Source: an uncultured Elusimicrobia bacterium
GTDB lineage: Bacteria > Elusimicrobiota > Elusimicrobia > Elusimicrobiales > UBA9959
Length of the DNA stretch: 44,685 nt
Reading direction: 5' to 3'
NCBI GenBank assembly: GCA_903867985.1
Contig: CAIPTO010000032.1
Span: 1-44,685, forward strand
Made by a program: the position numbers and the translations under genes. The stretch's first letter is position 1. Every line of letters begins with the position of its first letter. The notes under the pieces are model-generated. The model was not told the origin of the DNA. It ran no database searches and was given only the letters and a program-made list of their open reading frames with translations. Below, piece after piece: positions 16,244-24,210 of the stretch.

Positions 16244-16966
16244 TTAAAATCTGCAGCAAATCATGGTGCCGTTCCAGTCCTGGCCCAGGGTAACGGCAAC
16301 GCTGTTTATGGTGCCGAAAGTCTGGGTTGTGGGCAAATACCCTGTCACGCGCACCACGCCGTCTCCGTAGGAACCGACTATCTTCCTGGCAACCCCGTCA
16401 GGGTCGGTGGGACAAAACGAAACCGGTCCGGTGATGTATGGAACCCTGCTGCAAACGTTCTGTATGATCCCGGTGACCGCAAAGTCACCTACAACCTCAA
16501 GACGGCCCGCCTGGGCCAGCCACAATCTGGCTGAATAATCCTGCGTCATATTCTGACTGAAGTCGATGCGCGGGGTGCCGCCCGACCCGCCCAACTCTAT
16601 TGAGCCGCCTTGATCGGTAGTCAGGGCTGAACGGTTAAGCCCCCACTGCACGCCGTTAGAGGTGCTTATGCCGCCGTCCCCCACTTCCAATTTGACATTC
16701 GCGTCACGCCGGCTGCCTGTGCCGTTGTAGCCCGCGCCTATGTTTACATATGAGCCGGCTACGCCGCCGTCTCTGGCCAGCAGAGTCTGGCCGGTCGTTA
16801 ACAGATTATTGTAGCCGCCGTAAGGCGCGGGATAATAAGTAGTCAGGGTCAGGGTTTCCGAGCCGAGGAACCTGGGGTGCCAACAGAGGAAAAAAGCCGT
16901 CAGAATAAACAACACCTTTCTTTTGGTCAACCGCAGCTCAAAAGTTGTGATATTCGTGTTTTCCAT
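16244..16966 (-). CDS. Exported YYPAPYGGY protein 2 (candidate maturation substrate)
   Basis: 240 aa paralogue of the 15493-16200 product. Same N-terminal anchor or signal segment with a WHP motif (CWHP instead of AWHP), same YYPAPYGGY at 44-52, same TTGQTLLARDGGV and DQGGSIELGGSGG stretches. The C-terminus differs after VCSRV and ends ICCRF. Conserved N-terminus plus variable C-terminus with retained cysteines is typical of binding-tip variants. An AGAGG Shine-Dalgarno precedes the ATG. It is the first gene after a possible promoter at 17110-17138. No G-F-x4-E prepilin site is seen, so classical type IV pilin processing is not supported by sequence. Confidence 0.75.
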   Translation of the reverse strand: MENTNITTFELRLTKRKVLFILTAFFLCWHPRFLGSETLTLTTYYPAPYGGYNNLLTTGQTLLARDGGVAGSYVNIGAGYNGTGSRRDANVKLEVGDGGISTSNGVQWGLNRSALTTDQGGSIELGGSGGTPRIDFSQNMTQDYSARLWLAQAGRLEVVGDFAVTGIIQNVCSRVPYITGPVSFCPTDPDGVARKIVGSYGDGVVRVTGYLPTTQTFGTINSVAVTLGQDWNGTMICCRF

Positions 16967-17109
16967 AAGACCTCTTTGACCGGGAAACCCATTGCCGGGC
17001 GTTCCCCGCCGGCTATTTGACGCACACGACCCACAGTGCTGCTATGAGCTTTCAACCGGGCATTCCGAGATGCAAAAAAACCTCAGTCGCACTACACACT
17101 CTATAATAT

Positions 17110-17138
17110 AGTTTAATATAAAAACCGGCCCTTTTCAA
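17110..17138 (-). promoter_or_regulatory. Possible promoter of the YYPAPYGGY/Hxs-like operon
   Basis: Minus strand TTGAAA (17138-17133), 17-base spacer, TAAACT (17115-17110). The -35 is good and the -10 is moderate (4 of 6). It would give a leader of about 135 bases before the ATG at 16966. It is the only reasonable sigma-70-like match I found upstream of this operon. Confidence 0.45.
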
Positions 17139-17143
17139 TGGCT

Positions 17144-17195
17144 ATTTCACGGCGATATTAGGAAGCGTGCCCCCGGATACGCTAAACCGTGAAAT
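17144..17195. other. Long inverted repeat between hydrolase and YYPAPYGGY genes
   Basis: ATTTCACGG (17144-17152) and CCGTGAAAT (17187-17195) are perfect 9-base arms, with an inner AGCGT/ACGCT pair. On the plus strand it is followed by a T run (ATTTTTT). It lies just after the hydrolase stop on the minus strand; there it lacks a T tract. It may mark the transcript boundary or be a binding site. Confidence 0.5.
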
Positions 17196-17200
17196 ATTTT

Positions 17201-18001
17201 TTAACCGGCGCTGCCATTAACTTTTCCAATTTTCCTCTTCACGCTGCCCGGTTTAAGCCTCTTTGCCCAGGCCATTATCGCCCCTATCATTCCGGGCGGC
17301 TCCTCAGCCGTCAGCATATTGACACCGTGCCCCCCGGCGCCGGCGCGAAAAACATACTTGATCCCGCTGATCCTTGCCCGCTCCGACAGATAACCAACGC
17401 TGCGCCAGGAGTAATCGTCATCCCTGGAAGCCGCGATGAACACCGGAACTCCGAGATTGACCTTAAAAAAATCATCAGCTCCTACTCCCGCGTAGATAAG
17501 TCCTGGGGAGAGCAGTATGACCCCGGCCGGCCTCAAGCCCTCTATCACGGCCTTGAGAGACAGGTTGGCTCCTATACTGGCTCCGCAAAGCAGCAGTTTT
17601 TCCGCGGGAATGCCTTTTGTTTTAAGAAAACCTGCGGCGGCCCGGATATCCCCGGAAAGCGAACTCCACCCTGCGGCGTCAAAAGTCCTGTAATCCGCCT
17701 GGACCCCGCCGCATTCCAAGCTTCCGCCATGCCCTCTGAAATCAAGAGAAAGATATCCGTACCCTCTTTTTTTCAGCTCAGCCTCCAATACCCCCCACTC
17801 GCCCCTTCCGGAACCCAGGCCATGGGCGTTCACGAACACATAAGCGCCGGTGGAGGGCGCTTGGTAAAATGCCTCAAGGCGGCAACCGTCGGAAGTATCA
17901 AAGCGCACTGTTTCGGCCGCGCCGGCCGGGAGACACGCAAAAAAAATCAGGACGGCCGTACATTTCGCCTGGAAGTTGCAGTTGCAACTTTCCGCCCGCA
18001 T
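17201..18001 (-). CDS. Exported alpha/beta hydrolase
   Basis: 266 aa from the ATG at 18001: short signal-like hydrophobic segment (TAVLIFFACLPAGAA), then an alpha/beta hydrolase core with HGLGSGRG (oxyanion region), LDFRGHGGS, the nucleophile elbow GASIGAN, an acidic DDD near the late strand and a GGHG motif for the catalytic His. Likely a serine esterase/peptidase-like enzyme in the periplasm; substrate unknown. The open frame continues to 18163, where an ATG overlaps the barstar stop (ATGA), but the extra 54 residues are encoded by inverted-repeat DNA and look non-native. Either start may be used. Confidence 0.75.
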   Translation of the reverse strand: MRAESCNCNFQAKCTAVLIFFACLPAGAAETVRFDTSDGCRLEAFYQAPSTGAYVFVNAHGLGSGRGEWGVLEAELKKRGYGYLSLDFRGHGGSLECGGVQADYRTFDAAGWSSLSGDIRAAAGFLKTKGIPAEKLLLCGASIGANLSLKAVIEGLRPAGVILLSPGLIYAGVGADDFFKVNLGVPVFIAASRDDDYSWRSVGYLSERARISGIKYVFRAGAGGHGVNMLTAEEPPGMIGAIMAWAKRLKPGSVKRKIGKVNGSAG

Positions 18002-18142
18002 AGCGGGCGCCCATGCGGGAGGCACACACCCCTTCGAGCCGGGCGCGCATAGCGCTGGGCCCTCAGCCCGCTGTGCGGGGAATCCTGCAGAATAATTCTG
18101 TTCCCCGATTTCCAAAATGGAATCATCTTGAACTGCAGGATT
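17973..18142. repeat. Inverted-repeat-rich element overlapping a gene 5' end
   Basis: Holds AAGTTGCA-GT-TGCAACTT (17973-17990), CCGCCCGCATAGCGGGCG-type GC hairpins around 17992-18080, and AATCCTGCAG (18081-18090) inverted against CTGCAGGATT (18133-18142). It occupies the space between barstar and hydrolase coding sequences and forms part of the extended hydrolase frame. It resembles an inserted repeat unit rather than coding DNA. Confidence 0.6.
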
Positions 18143-18159
18143 CAGGTTGGCGGGACATG

Positions 18160-18561
18160 TCATAGCATTATCACCTTAAACCGGAGTTTGTATTTTTCAG
18201 CCAGGAATCCGGCCGCTGTTTCTGCAATATCCCTGAAATTATCCCGATCGGAAAAAGAATCGGCCAGAAAAAAGCCGGAACTTTCTATTATGACCGCGTA
18301 GCCGCCGGCTTTTATAAAGTCCGGCAGGGATCGCAGGCAATCCAGCAGCGCGTCCCAGTTATGCCCGAAATACGCCGGGAACTTCAAATCGGATGCCAGG
18401 GCTGCAAGCAGGTCCTCTTTATTCTTAATTTTAGTTCCGTCCATACGGACCGTAAAAAAACCAAGCGGAGAAAATAGTTTCTCTATTTCCTCCGCTTTCA
18501 GATTTTTTCCTTCAAGCCTTAAAAAAACTTCCCGGCCCGAAATCGCGTCACGGGGGTCCAT
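18160..18561 (-). CDS. Barstar-family ribonuclease inhibitor
   Basis: 133 aa cytosolic protein. The FPAYFGHNWDALLDCL motif is the barstar signature containing the barnase-binding helix. The gene lies 27 bases after an exported barnase/RNase Sa-like gene on the same strand, the classical enzyme-then-inhibitor arrangement, so it should protect the cell from that ribonuclease before export. GGGAGGAG precedes the ATG closely. The stop overlaps an ATG of the hydrolase frame. The family call is strong from motif and partner. Confidence 0.88.
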   Translation of the reverse strand: MDPRDAISGREVFLRLEGKNLKAEEIEKLFSPLGFFTVRMDGTKIKNKEDLLAALASDLKFPAYFGHNWDALLDCLRSLPDFIKAGGYAVIIESSGFFLADSFSDRDNFRDIAETAAGFLAEKYKLRFKVIML

Positions 18562-18588
18562 GCTCCTCCCTTCCGGCCAATCCTCCGT

Positions 18589-19170
18589 CTAACCTCTCAC
18601 CACGGTCAGCTGTATAAAATGCGCGTAATGGTCCGGGGTGTAGTACAGCTTCTCGCCGCCCATGATTATGCGCTCCGAGCCGCGGTCGCTTAAATCGGGA
18701 GCGACCTGATAGGTTTGGCCGTCGATCACTACCTCATGCGGCGCGTTGCCGGTCAGGAGAGTGTATTCCTTATAGAAACCGAGGGGTTGCTGCGGCAACT
18801 GTCCCTCTTTATTTTTGAAGGTAGCGCCATCCTGGGGGTAGGGCAGCGGCGCGTTATTGTAAACGTCACTGACAAGTTTGAGGATCGCTCTGACGCGCGC
18901 CGCATCTTCCACTTTAGGGGTCAGGTCGCGGCCGGGCTCTATAACCTTTTCGCTTTCAGGAGAGAGAGGCGCGGCTTCTATTTTTTGGCCGGCGATCATA
19001 TCCCGAAGTTCGCGGGATGGTGCTATATCGGAGAGGAGTTCAACCGCGGGGGCCGGCTTTAAGCCGTTCCCGGAAGCGATACGGTTGATTTGGAAATCGG
19101 TTGCGCCGGCAAAGTTTACCAGCGAGAACAATATCACCGCATTCAACAACAACGCTTTTGTTTTGGGCAT
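18589..19170 (-). CDS. Exported microbial ribonuclease (barnase/RNase Sa type)
   Basis: 193 aa: signal peptide (residues 1-23), a linker region of about 75 residues, then a guanyl-specific ribonuclease domain at about 95-193. PLPYPQDGATFKNKEGQLP, GFYKEYTLLTG, RGSERIIMGG and YYTPDHYAHF align with RNase Sa/barnase; the catalytic Glu, Arg and His are E135, R167 and H181. It is complete and paired with a barstar gene downstream. AAGGATGATCA before the ATG serves as Shine-Dalgarno. The role could be nutrient scavenging or antagonism of neighbours; the long pro-region is unusual compared with barnase. Confidence 0.88.
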   Translation of the reverse strand: MPKTKALLLNAVILFSLVNFAGATDFQINRIASGNGLKPAPAVELLSDIAPSRELRDMIAGQKIEAAPLSPESEKVIEPGRDLTPKVEDAARVRAILKLVSDVYNNAPLPYPQDGATFKNKEGQLPQQPLGFYKEYTLLTGNAPHEVVIDGQTYQVAPDLSDRGSERIIMGGEKLYYTPDHYAHFIQLTVVRG

Positions 19171-19274
19171 TGATCATCCTTGACGTATATTATTGAGAAG
19201 GCATATATATTGTATATGAATTCGGGATGTCGGTCAGGGCCTTAAGGCCTATTCCGGTATGGGCCTTACGGGCA

Positions 19275-19312
19275 AAAGCGCCGGGCTTCAGAGTTCTGAA
19301 ACCCGGCGCTTT
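19275..19312 (-). terminator. Strong near-palindromic terminator after phoH-like gene
   Basis: AAAGCGCCGGG (19275-19285) pairs with CCCGGCGCTTT (19302-19312), and TTCAGA/TCTGAA pair inside, with only one mismatched pair and a 2-base centre. On the minus strand the stem ends in CTTTT. It begins 26 bases after the stop of the PhoH-like gene. It could also act on plus-strand transcripts. Confidence 0.8.
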
Positions 19313-19337
19313 CTTGCTGCCGCGCTGATTTGCCTTT

Positions 19338-20639
19338 TTACATCAACTCAGCTACCAGGCCGGCCAGCTCGCTGCGCTCGGTTTTGGTGAACGTCAGGTG
19401 ACCGTAAAGCTTCTGCCCCTTGAACCGGTCCACAATATACATCAGCCCGTTGGAGGCGATGTCCAGGTAGGGATTGTCTATCTGGTACGGATCCCCGGTA
19501 ACCACCACCTTGGTCCCTTCTCCCGCGCGCGAAAGGATAGTTTTTATTTCGTGCGGCGTCAGGTTCTGCGCGTCGTCCACGATCATATATTGCTTAGGGA
19601 GCGAGCGGCCGCGAATATGGGTCACGGACGCTATCTCGATCTTGCCGTTCTGCAGAAGGTATTCAAATTTCTGCATAGCGTCGTCCTGATGCCGCTTATC
19701 CATAATAAATTCCAGATTATCATAAATGGCGCCCATCCAGGTGGAGAGTTTTTCCTCCTTAGTGCCGGGAATGAAACCTATATCCTTACCGACCGGAACT
19801 ATCGGACGGCAGATGATCAGGCGCCGGTAAACATTTTCTTCCACCGCTTTCTGAAGTCCGCAGGCAAGCGACATCAGCGTTTTTCCGGTACCGGCCGAAC
19901 CGATCATCGTCACCAGTTTAACGCTCTCATCCAGCAGCAGATCCATGGCACAGCGCTGTTCTTTGTTCAACGGCCTGATGCCCCAGGGCGAAGTCTCGGG
20001 GCTGAGCATTTTTATCACGGAAGTATCGCCGGGCGACACGCGGCCCATGGCGCTCTTTTTAGGGTCTTCCTTAGCCTTAAAAATAACAAATTCATTGGCC
20101 ACAAGATCGGCGTCCGTGTTCTTGGCCGTCTTCTCCTTGTAGAACTTATCCACGAAATCGGCGCTCTTTTCCACGGTAACCAGGCCGGGGTAAATCTCGT
20201 CCACCTTGACTTTCCCGGACTCATAATCCTCGGCGTTGACCCCTACGGCTTCGGCTTTCAGGCGGAGGTTGATATCCTTGGTCACAAGGATGGCGCTGTG
20301 TTTTTTTCTGTTATACCAGAGGGCGGAATTCAGAATGCGGTTATCCATCTGCTGAAGAAGAAATTCCTTGGGCAGGACCTGTTCGTGGTCCAGGTCCACA
20401 ATAAGCGTGCCGCCGTTCTCCATCTTCACGCCGGAGTTAAGTTTTCCGGTCTTACGCATTTCGTCCAGACGGCGCGAAACGATCCTGGCCGCCTTGCCGC
20501 GCTCATCCGCCACGGATTTAAAAGTATCAAGCTCCTCAATAACCGAAATGGGGACCACCACGGTATTGTCTTCAAATTTTGTAAAGGACATCGGGTCGTG
20601 GATAAGGACATTGGTGTCTATAATGTAGAATTTTTTCAT
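19338..20639 (-). CDS. PIN domain-PhoH ATPase fusion (YlaK/PhoH2-like)
   Basis: 433 aa cytosolic protein. The N-terminal PIN ribonuclease-like domain (about 1-150) has D8 in IIDTNVLIHDP, a VVPISVIEELD segment and conserved late acidic residues (LVTKDINL). The C-terminal PhoH ATPase has Walker A GSAGTGKT at 247-254 and a MIVDDAQN Walker B-like motif. PhoH2-type proteins couple ATP-driven RNA unwinding to PIN cleavage, as known for mycobacterial relatives. A GGAG motif lies 10 bases before the ATG. It is divergent from bamA and ends at a strong terminator, so it is a single-gene unit. Confidence 0.9.
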   Translation of the reverse strand: MKKFYIIDTNVLIHDPMSFTKFEDNTVVVPISVIEELDTFKSVADERGKAARIVSRRLDEMRKTGKLNSGVKMENGGTLIVDLDHEQVLPKEFLLQQMDNRILNSALWYNRKKHSAILVTKDINLRLKAEAVGVNAEDYESGKVKVDEIYPGLVTVEKSADFVDKFYKEKTAKNTDADLVANEFVIFKAKEDPKKSAMGRVSPGDTSVIKMLSPETSPWGIRPLNKEQRCAMDLLLDESVKLVTMIGSAGTGKTLMSLACGLQKAVEENVYRRLIICRPIVPVGKDIGFIPGTKEEKLSTWMGAIYDNLEFIMDKRHQDDAMQKFEYLLQNGKIEIASVTHIRGRSLPKQYMIVDDAQNLTPHEIKTILSRAGEGTKVVVTGDPYQIDNPYLDIASNGLMYIVDRFKGQKLYGHLTFTKTERSELAGLVAELM

Positions 20640-20860
20640 TTTTCAAGGTCTCCTGTCGGCATAATCAGCGATCAGCGAAGCAGGGAAGCGGTTAAGCGGC
20701 ACCGGCGCGTTTTAACCGATTTTACTGTCAATCCCTAATTCGCTATTTCACTGCTGTTAAGCGGGACTTATTCTAGCATAAAACACGGAAATCAAGAAAT
20801 TTGCAAATTTCCCCCTAAAAATTGGTAACATATCATAAACATCCTCAGACACATAACTTA

Positions 20861-23299
20861 ATGAAAAAAATCTCACTCTTCCTGCTTTTAACATGTTCCC
20901 TTGCCCCCTTCGCGACGGGCCAGGCCGCACCCGCCCCCGAGGCCGGGGCGCAGGCCTCAACTGAAGCTTTTAAAATATCCGACCCCGCCGGACTGCCGGG
21001 AATGTCCGGGGAAACCGCACTACCGGCCCCGGAAGCCGGCCCCGGAAAAGGGCCCTGGGAAGTGGGCGCCGTGGAAGTCAAAGGCAACATCAATGTAAAA
21101 TCCAAAGTCGTGATCAAGACCGGAAAAGCAAAGAAGGGCAAGCTGTATTATCAGGACTTCGTGAACTCAGATATCTCCACCGTGCTGGGCCTGGGCAGCA
21201 TGGACAAGGTTTCCGTGGATATCGCGGACATGAAAAACAAACCGGTTGCCGTTAAGTTCCGGGATATAACGAGTTCATCCAGCGCTGTGACCGTAACCTA
21301 TATAGTCTCCGAAAAATTCATGATCAAAGAAGTGAAGATCGCCGGCGCGAAAGAGCTTTCCAAGGGAACCGTTAAGAACGAGATGAATCTTAAGGAAAAG
21401 GACTTCTTTGACGAACTTAAAATCCGCGAGGATTTAATAAAAATCACCGATAAATATCACGAGAAAGGCTACATAGAGGCCAAAGCCGATTACGAAGTGC
21501 GCTACGATACCGCCACTCACACGGCCAGCCTGACCGTCAGCGTCACCGAAGGCAAGAAAGCAAAAATAGCGGAGGTAACGCTGGAGGGAGTGAAAGCTTT
21601 TAAGACCAAAAAACTGGTCAAGAAAATGAAAAACCGTCCCAAAAAGATTTACTCGCCCCAGGACCTGGAAAACGATTTTAAAGAAATAGAAACTTTCTAC
21701 AAGAATACCGGCTACAGCGAATTCAAGCTGGAGAGCTCCTCCGTTACCTTCAACGAAGACAAGAGCCGCGTGTCGGTAAAAGCGGTGATCAGCGAGGGGC
21801 CGCGCCAGCATTTCGGCGTGACGCTGTTCTCCGGCAACACCGTCTACCCGTCAAAGGACCTGCTGGAACTGCTGGAGTACCGGCGCGGAAAGTTGTTCAA
21901 CCAGGAGAAATTCGACGATTCCATCAGAGCGTTGCAGGACAAATACGCCGATAAGGGCTACCTGAAAGCTCTGCTCAAACCGGATAAGGTCCCCAACTTC
22001 GCCACCGGCGAACTGGACATAACTTTTACCATCACCGAGAATAACCCTATTTATGTCGGCAATATCGATGTTGAAGGCAACAAAGCCACCAAGACCTATG
22101 TGCTGCGGCGCGAGATCGTGCAGAAAGAAGGCGCGATATTCAGTTCCAGCAAGATCAGGCGCAGTCAGGAGAAATTATTCAACCTGGGCTTCCTGGATGA
22201 TGTTGGCATAGCCATCAATCCCACGCCCGACCCTGACAAGGTTGACCTGGTTTTCGATATCGCGGAAGGAAAGCCCGGCATGCTCACCGCCGGCGCCGGC
22301 ATCTCCTCACGGGACGGCCTGGTGGGAACGCTTTCGCTGCAACATTTAAACCTTTTGGGCCGGGCTTACAGAACCTCTCTGTCCTGGAACTTCGGCAGCA
22401 GGGTACAGGACTACACTTTAAGCTGGTCCACTCCCTGGGTCGGCAATCACCCGACCACCCTGGGATTAGACATCTTCAATACCCGGCATTTTATGCCATT
22501 CCGCGACACACTGTCCGCCTACACCGAACGGCGCACCGGCGGCAAGGTTACGGTCGGCCCGCGCTTTGAGGACGACAAATACCGGCTCACCACCTCCTAC
22601 ACCTACGAAAAAGTGAGGGTCTCCGGAGTGGATGCGGTATACACCACCGAACTGCCTGAAGGCACCAGCGTCACATCTTCTATTTATGTGGAATTCGCGC
22701 GCGACACCCGCGACAATGTCTGGGATCCCACAAGGGGCTCCAAGGCCTCGCTGGGGGTTGATCTGACGGGCGGCCCGCTTCTGGGCGATGTCAACTATTA
22801 CAAACCCAGCCTGACATACACTTACAACTTAAAGGTATTCTCCATAGATGACTATCCTTTCGTCTTCGCGGTCTCAAATAAAGCCGGATACGGCGCCGGG
22901 TTCGGTAAAACACCCAAACTGCCGGTTTATGAACGCTATTTCCTCGGCGGAGCGGACACCATACGCGGTTACAGCAATAACGGCCAGATAGGCCCGATGG
23001 ACGGCGGCAAAGTCTACGATATTCTGAACCTAGAATTTCATTTCCCGCTGGCCAGGGAAAAGAAGCGCACGATCGTGCAGTGGGCCTTCTTCCTGGATGT
23101 GGGTAATTCATGGGATCGTTTTGACAATTTCAGTACGCGCACCGGAACAGGAACGAACGATATGAAAGTGGGCGCCGGGTTCGGCATCCGTTTCACAACC
23201 CCGGCTTTCCCCATCAGGCTGGACTGGGGATACGGATTCAACCACAAACCCGGCGAACAACTTTCAGACATCTACTTCACGCTTGGAAATCTGTTTTAA
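20861..23299 (+). CDS. bamA: Outer membrane protein assembly factor BamA
   Basis: 812 aa. Signal peptide, a Pro/Ala-rich linker, a series of POTRA domains to about residue 430, then the Omp85/BamA 16-strand barrel. RYFLGGADTIRGY at about 690-703 is the conserved barrel-lumen motif, and the protein ends in Phe (TLGNLF), as outer-membrane proteins do. It folds and inserts barrels as the core of the BAM complex. The start at 20861 puts MKK in front of the signal peptide; the frame is open upstream to 20822 but without a signal sequence. No Shine-Dalgarno is visible. It heads the envelope cluster and is followed by a Skp-like gene, a classical order. Confidence 0.95.
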   Translation: MKKISLFLLLTCSLAPFATGQAAPAPEAGAQASTEAFKISDPAGLPGMSGETALPAPEAGPGKGPWEVGAVEVKGNINVKSKVVIKTGKAKKGKLYYQDFVNSDISTVLGLGSMDKVSVDIADMKNKPVAVKFRDITSSSSAVTVTYIVSEKFMIKEVKIAGAKELSKGTVKNEMNLKEKDFFDELKIREDLIKITDKYHEKGYIEAKADYEVRYDTATHTASLTVSVTEGKKAKIAEVTLEGVKAFKTKKLVKKMKNRPKKIYSPQDLENDFKEIETFYKNTGYSEFKLESSSVTFNEDKSRVSVKAVISEGPRQHFGVTLFSGNTVYPSKDLLELLEYRRGKLFNQEKFDDSIRALQDKYADKGYLKALLKPDKVPNFATGELDITFTITENNPIYVGNIDVEGNKATKTYVLRREIVQKEGAIFSSSKIRRSQEKLFNLGFLDDVGIAINPTPDPDKVDLVFDIAEGKPGMLTAGAGISSRDGLVGTLSLQHLNLLGRAYRTSLSWNFGSRVQDYTLSWSTPWVGNHPTTLGLDIFNTRHFMPFRDTLSAYTERRTGGKVTVGPRFEDDKYRLTTSYTYEKVRVSGVDAVYTTELPEGTSVTSSIYVEFARDTRDNVWDPTRGSKASLGVDLTGGPLLGDVNYYKPSLTYTYNLKVFSIDDYPFVFAVSNKAGYGAGFGKTPKLPVYERYFLGGADTIRGYSNNGQIGPMDGGKVYDILNLEFHFPLAREKKRTIVQWAFFLDVGNSWDRFDNFSTRTGTGTNDMKVGAGFGIRFTTPAFPIRLDWGYGFNHKPGEQLSDIYFTLGNLF

Positions 23300-23343
23300 C
23301 GACCGGAAGACGGGATACTTTAGAAAACCAGAGGACTTGAGGT

Positions 23344-24210
23344 ATGAAAAATATATTTTTTCTGCTCCTTCTGTCGGCTGCGGCGCCGGCGGCAGCCCTG
23401 GAGCTTTCGCTTGAGGAGAATAAGGGCGAGTCGGGCACGGTCGGCTATGTGGATATAGACCGTGTCTTCAAAGAATACTCAGGCACGCTTAACGCCCGTG
23501 AAGAATTCCTCGGAGAGATAAAGAAAAAAGAGGAGTCCGTCAACCAGCGTCGGCACGAAATATACGTGCTTAAGGCCGATATGGCCAAGCTTAGGCAGGA
23601 GCGGGAATTTGCCCTGACCCTGTCGTCACTTCTCGCCACTCAGGAAAAACTGAATTCATCCGCGGCCGCGACCGCTTCCACCCAGGCAGCCGTTTCAATT
23701 TCCACCCCCGGGAGCGCGCCGGCCGCGCAAACCGTTGCGCCCGTCACGGTTTCCACGGAAGCGACTGCATCCGCGCCAGCCGTCACTGCCTCCTCCGCCG
23801 CGACGATTGTGGCGGTCTCCACCGCGGCAGCTCACAGGCAGTTCGTGATAGCTAACCTGCCTGGGATGGAGGACGCTGCGCCCGTCGCTAATAACATTCC
23901 GGCGGATAATTTCAAATTTTCCGTTTCCACTGCCGTGCCGGAAATAGACGCTGCCATAACCGCCAAAGAAAACGACCTTAAGCAAAAAGAGATCGCTCTT
24001 AAAATCTACCAGCGCCAGGTTGAAAAAGAACTGCTGGAGTATGAAAGCCACAGAAGCGAGATCCTCCTGGGCCGCATTTATATCACTTTGAAAGAGCTGG
24101 CCGTAAGGGAAGAGGTCAGCGTTATTATAGACAAGCGCAATATCCTCTTCGGCCATTCGGCCGTGGATCTGACCGATAAACTTTTAAAAAAATTGGAAGA
24201 ACCGCTATGA
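23344..24210 (+). CDS. Skp/OmpH-like periplasmic chaperone with long Ala/Thr/Val insert
   Basis: 288 aa with a signal peptide ([18 protein letters not shown]). [13 protein letters not shown] after it is the OmpH/Skp opening, and charged coiled-coil arms run at about 45-100 and 200-250. Between the arms lies a low-complexity stretch rich in Ala, Thr, Ser and Val at roughly 105-170, so the protein is much longer than Skp (about 160 aa). The C-terminus ([13 protein letters not shown]-like) is conserved Skp family. The usual role is to hold unfolded outer-membrane proteins before BAM. The stop overlaps the lpxD ATG. Confidence 0.8.
   Translation: MKNIFFLLLLSAAAPAAALELSLEENKGESGTVGYVDIDRVFKEYSGTLNAREEFLGEIKKKEESVNQRRHEIYVLKADMAKLRQEREFALTLSSLLATQEKLNSSAAATASTQAAVSISTPGSAPAAQTVAPVTVSTEATASAPAVTASSAATIVAVSTAAAHRQFVIANLPGMEDAAPVANNIPADNFKFSVSTAVPEIDAAITAKENDLKQKEIALKIYQRQVEKELLEYESHRSEILLGRIYITLKELAVREEVSVIIDKRNILFGHSAVDLTDKLLKKLEEPL

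Noticed and set aside
16244-16966. Classical type IV pilin reading of the YYPAPYGGY proteins
   Set aside because: There is no Gly followed by Phe/Met-x3-Glu prepilin cleavage site before the hydrophobic segment. The A24 link is therefore kept as context only.
17189-18052. 287-codon plus-strand frame opposite the alpha/beta hydrolase
   Set aside because: The minus frame has a nucleophile elbow and signal segment; the plus frame shows nothing recognisable.
19398-20738. 446-codon plus-strand frame opposite the PhoH-like gene
   Set aside because: It is antisense to a gene with complete PIN and PhoH motifs; its translation is His- and Gln-rich and low in any motif, as expected of a shadow frame.
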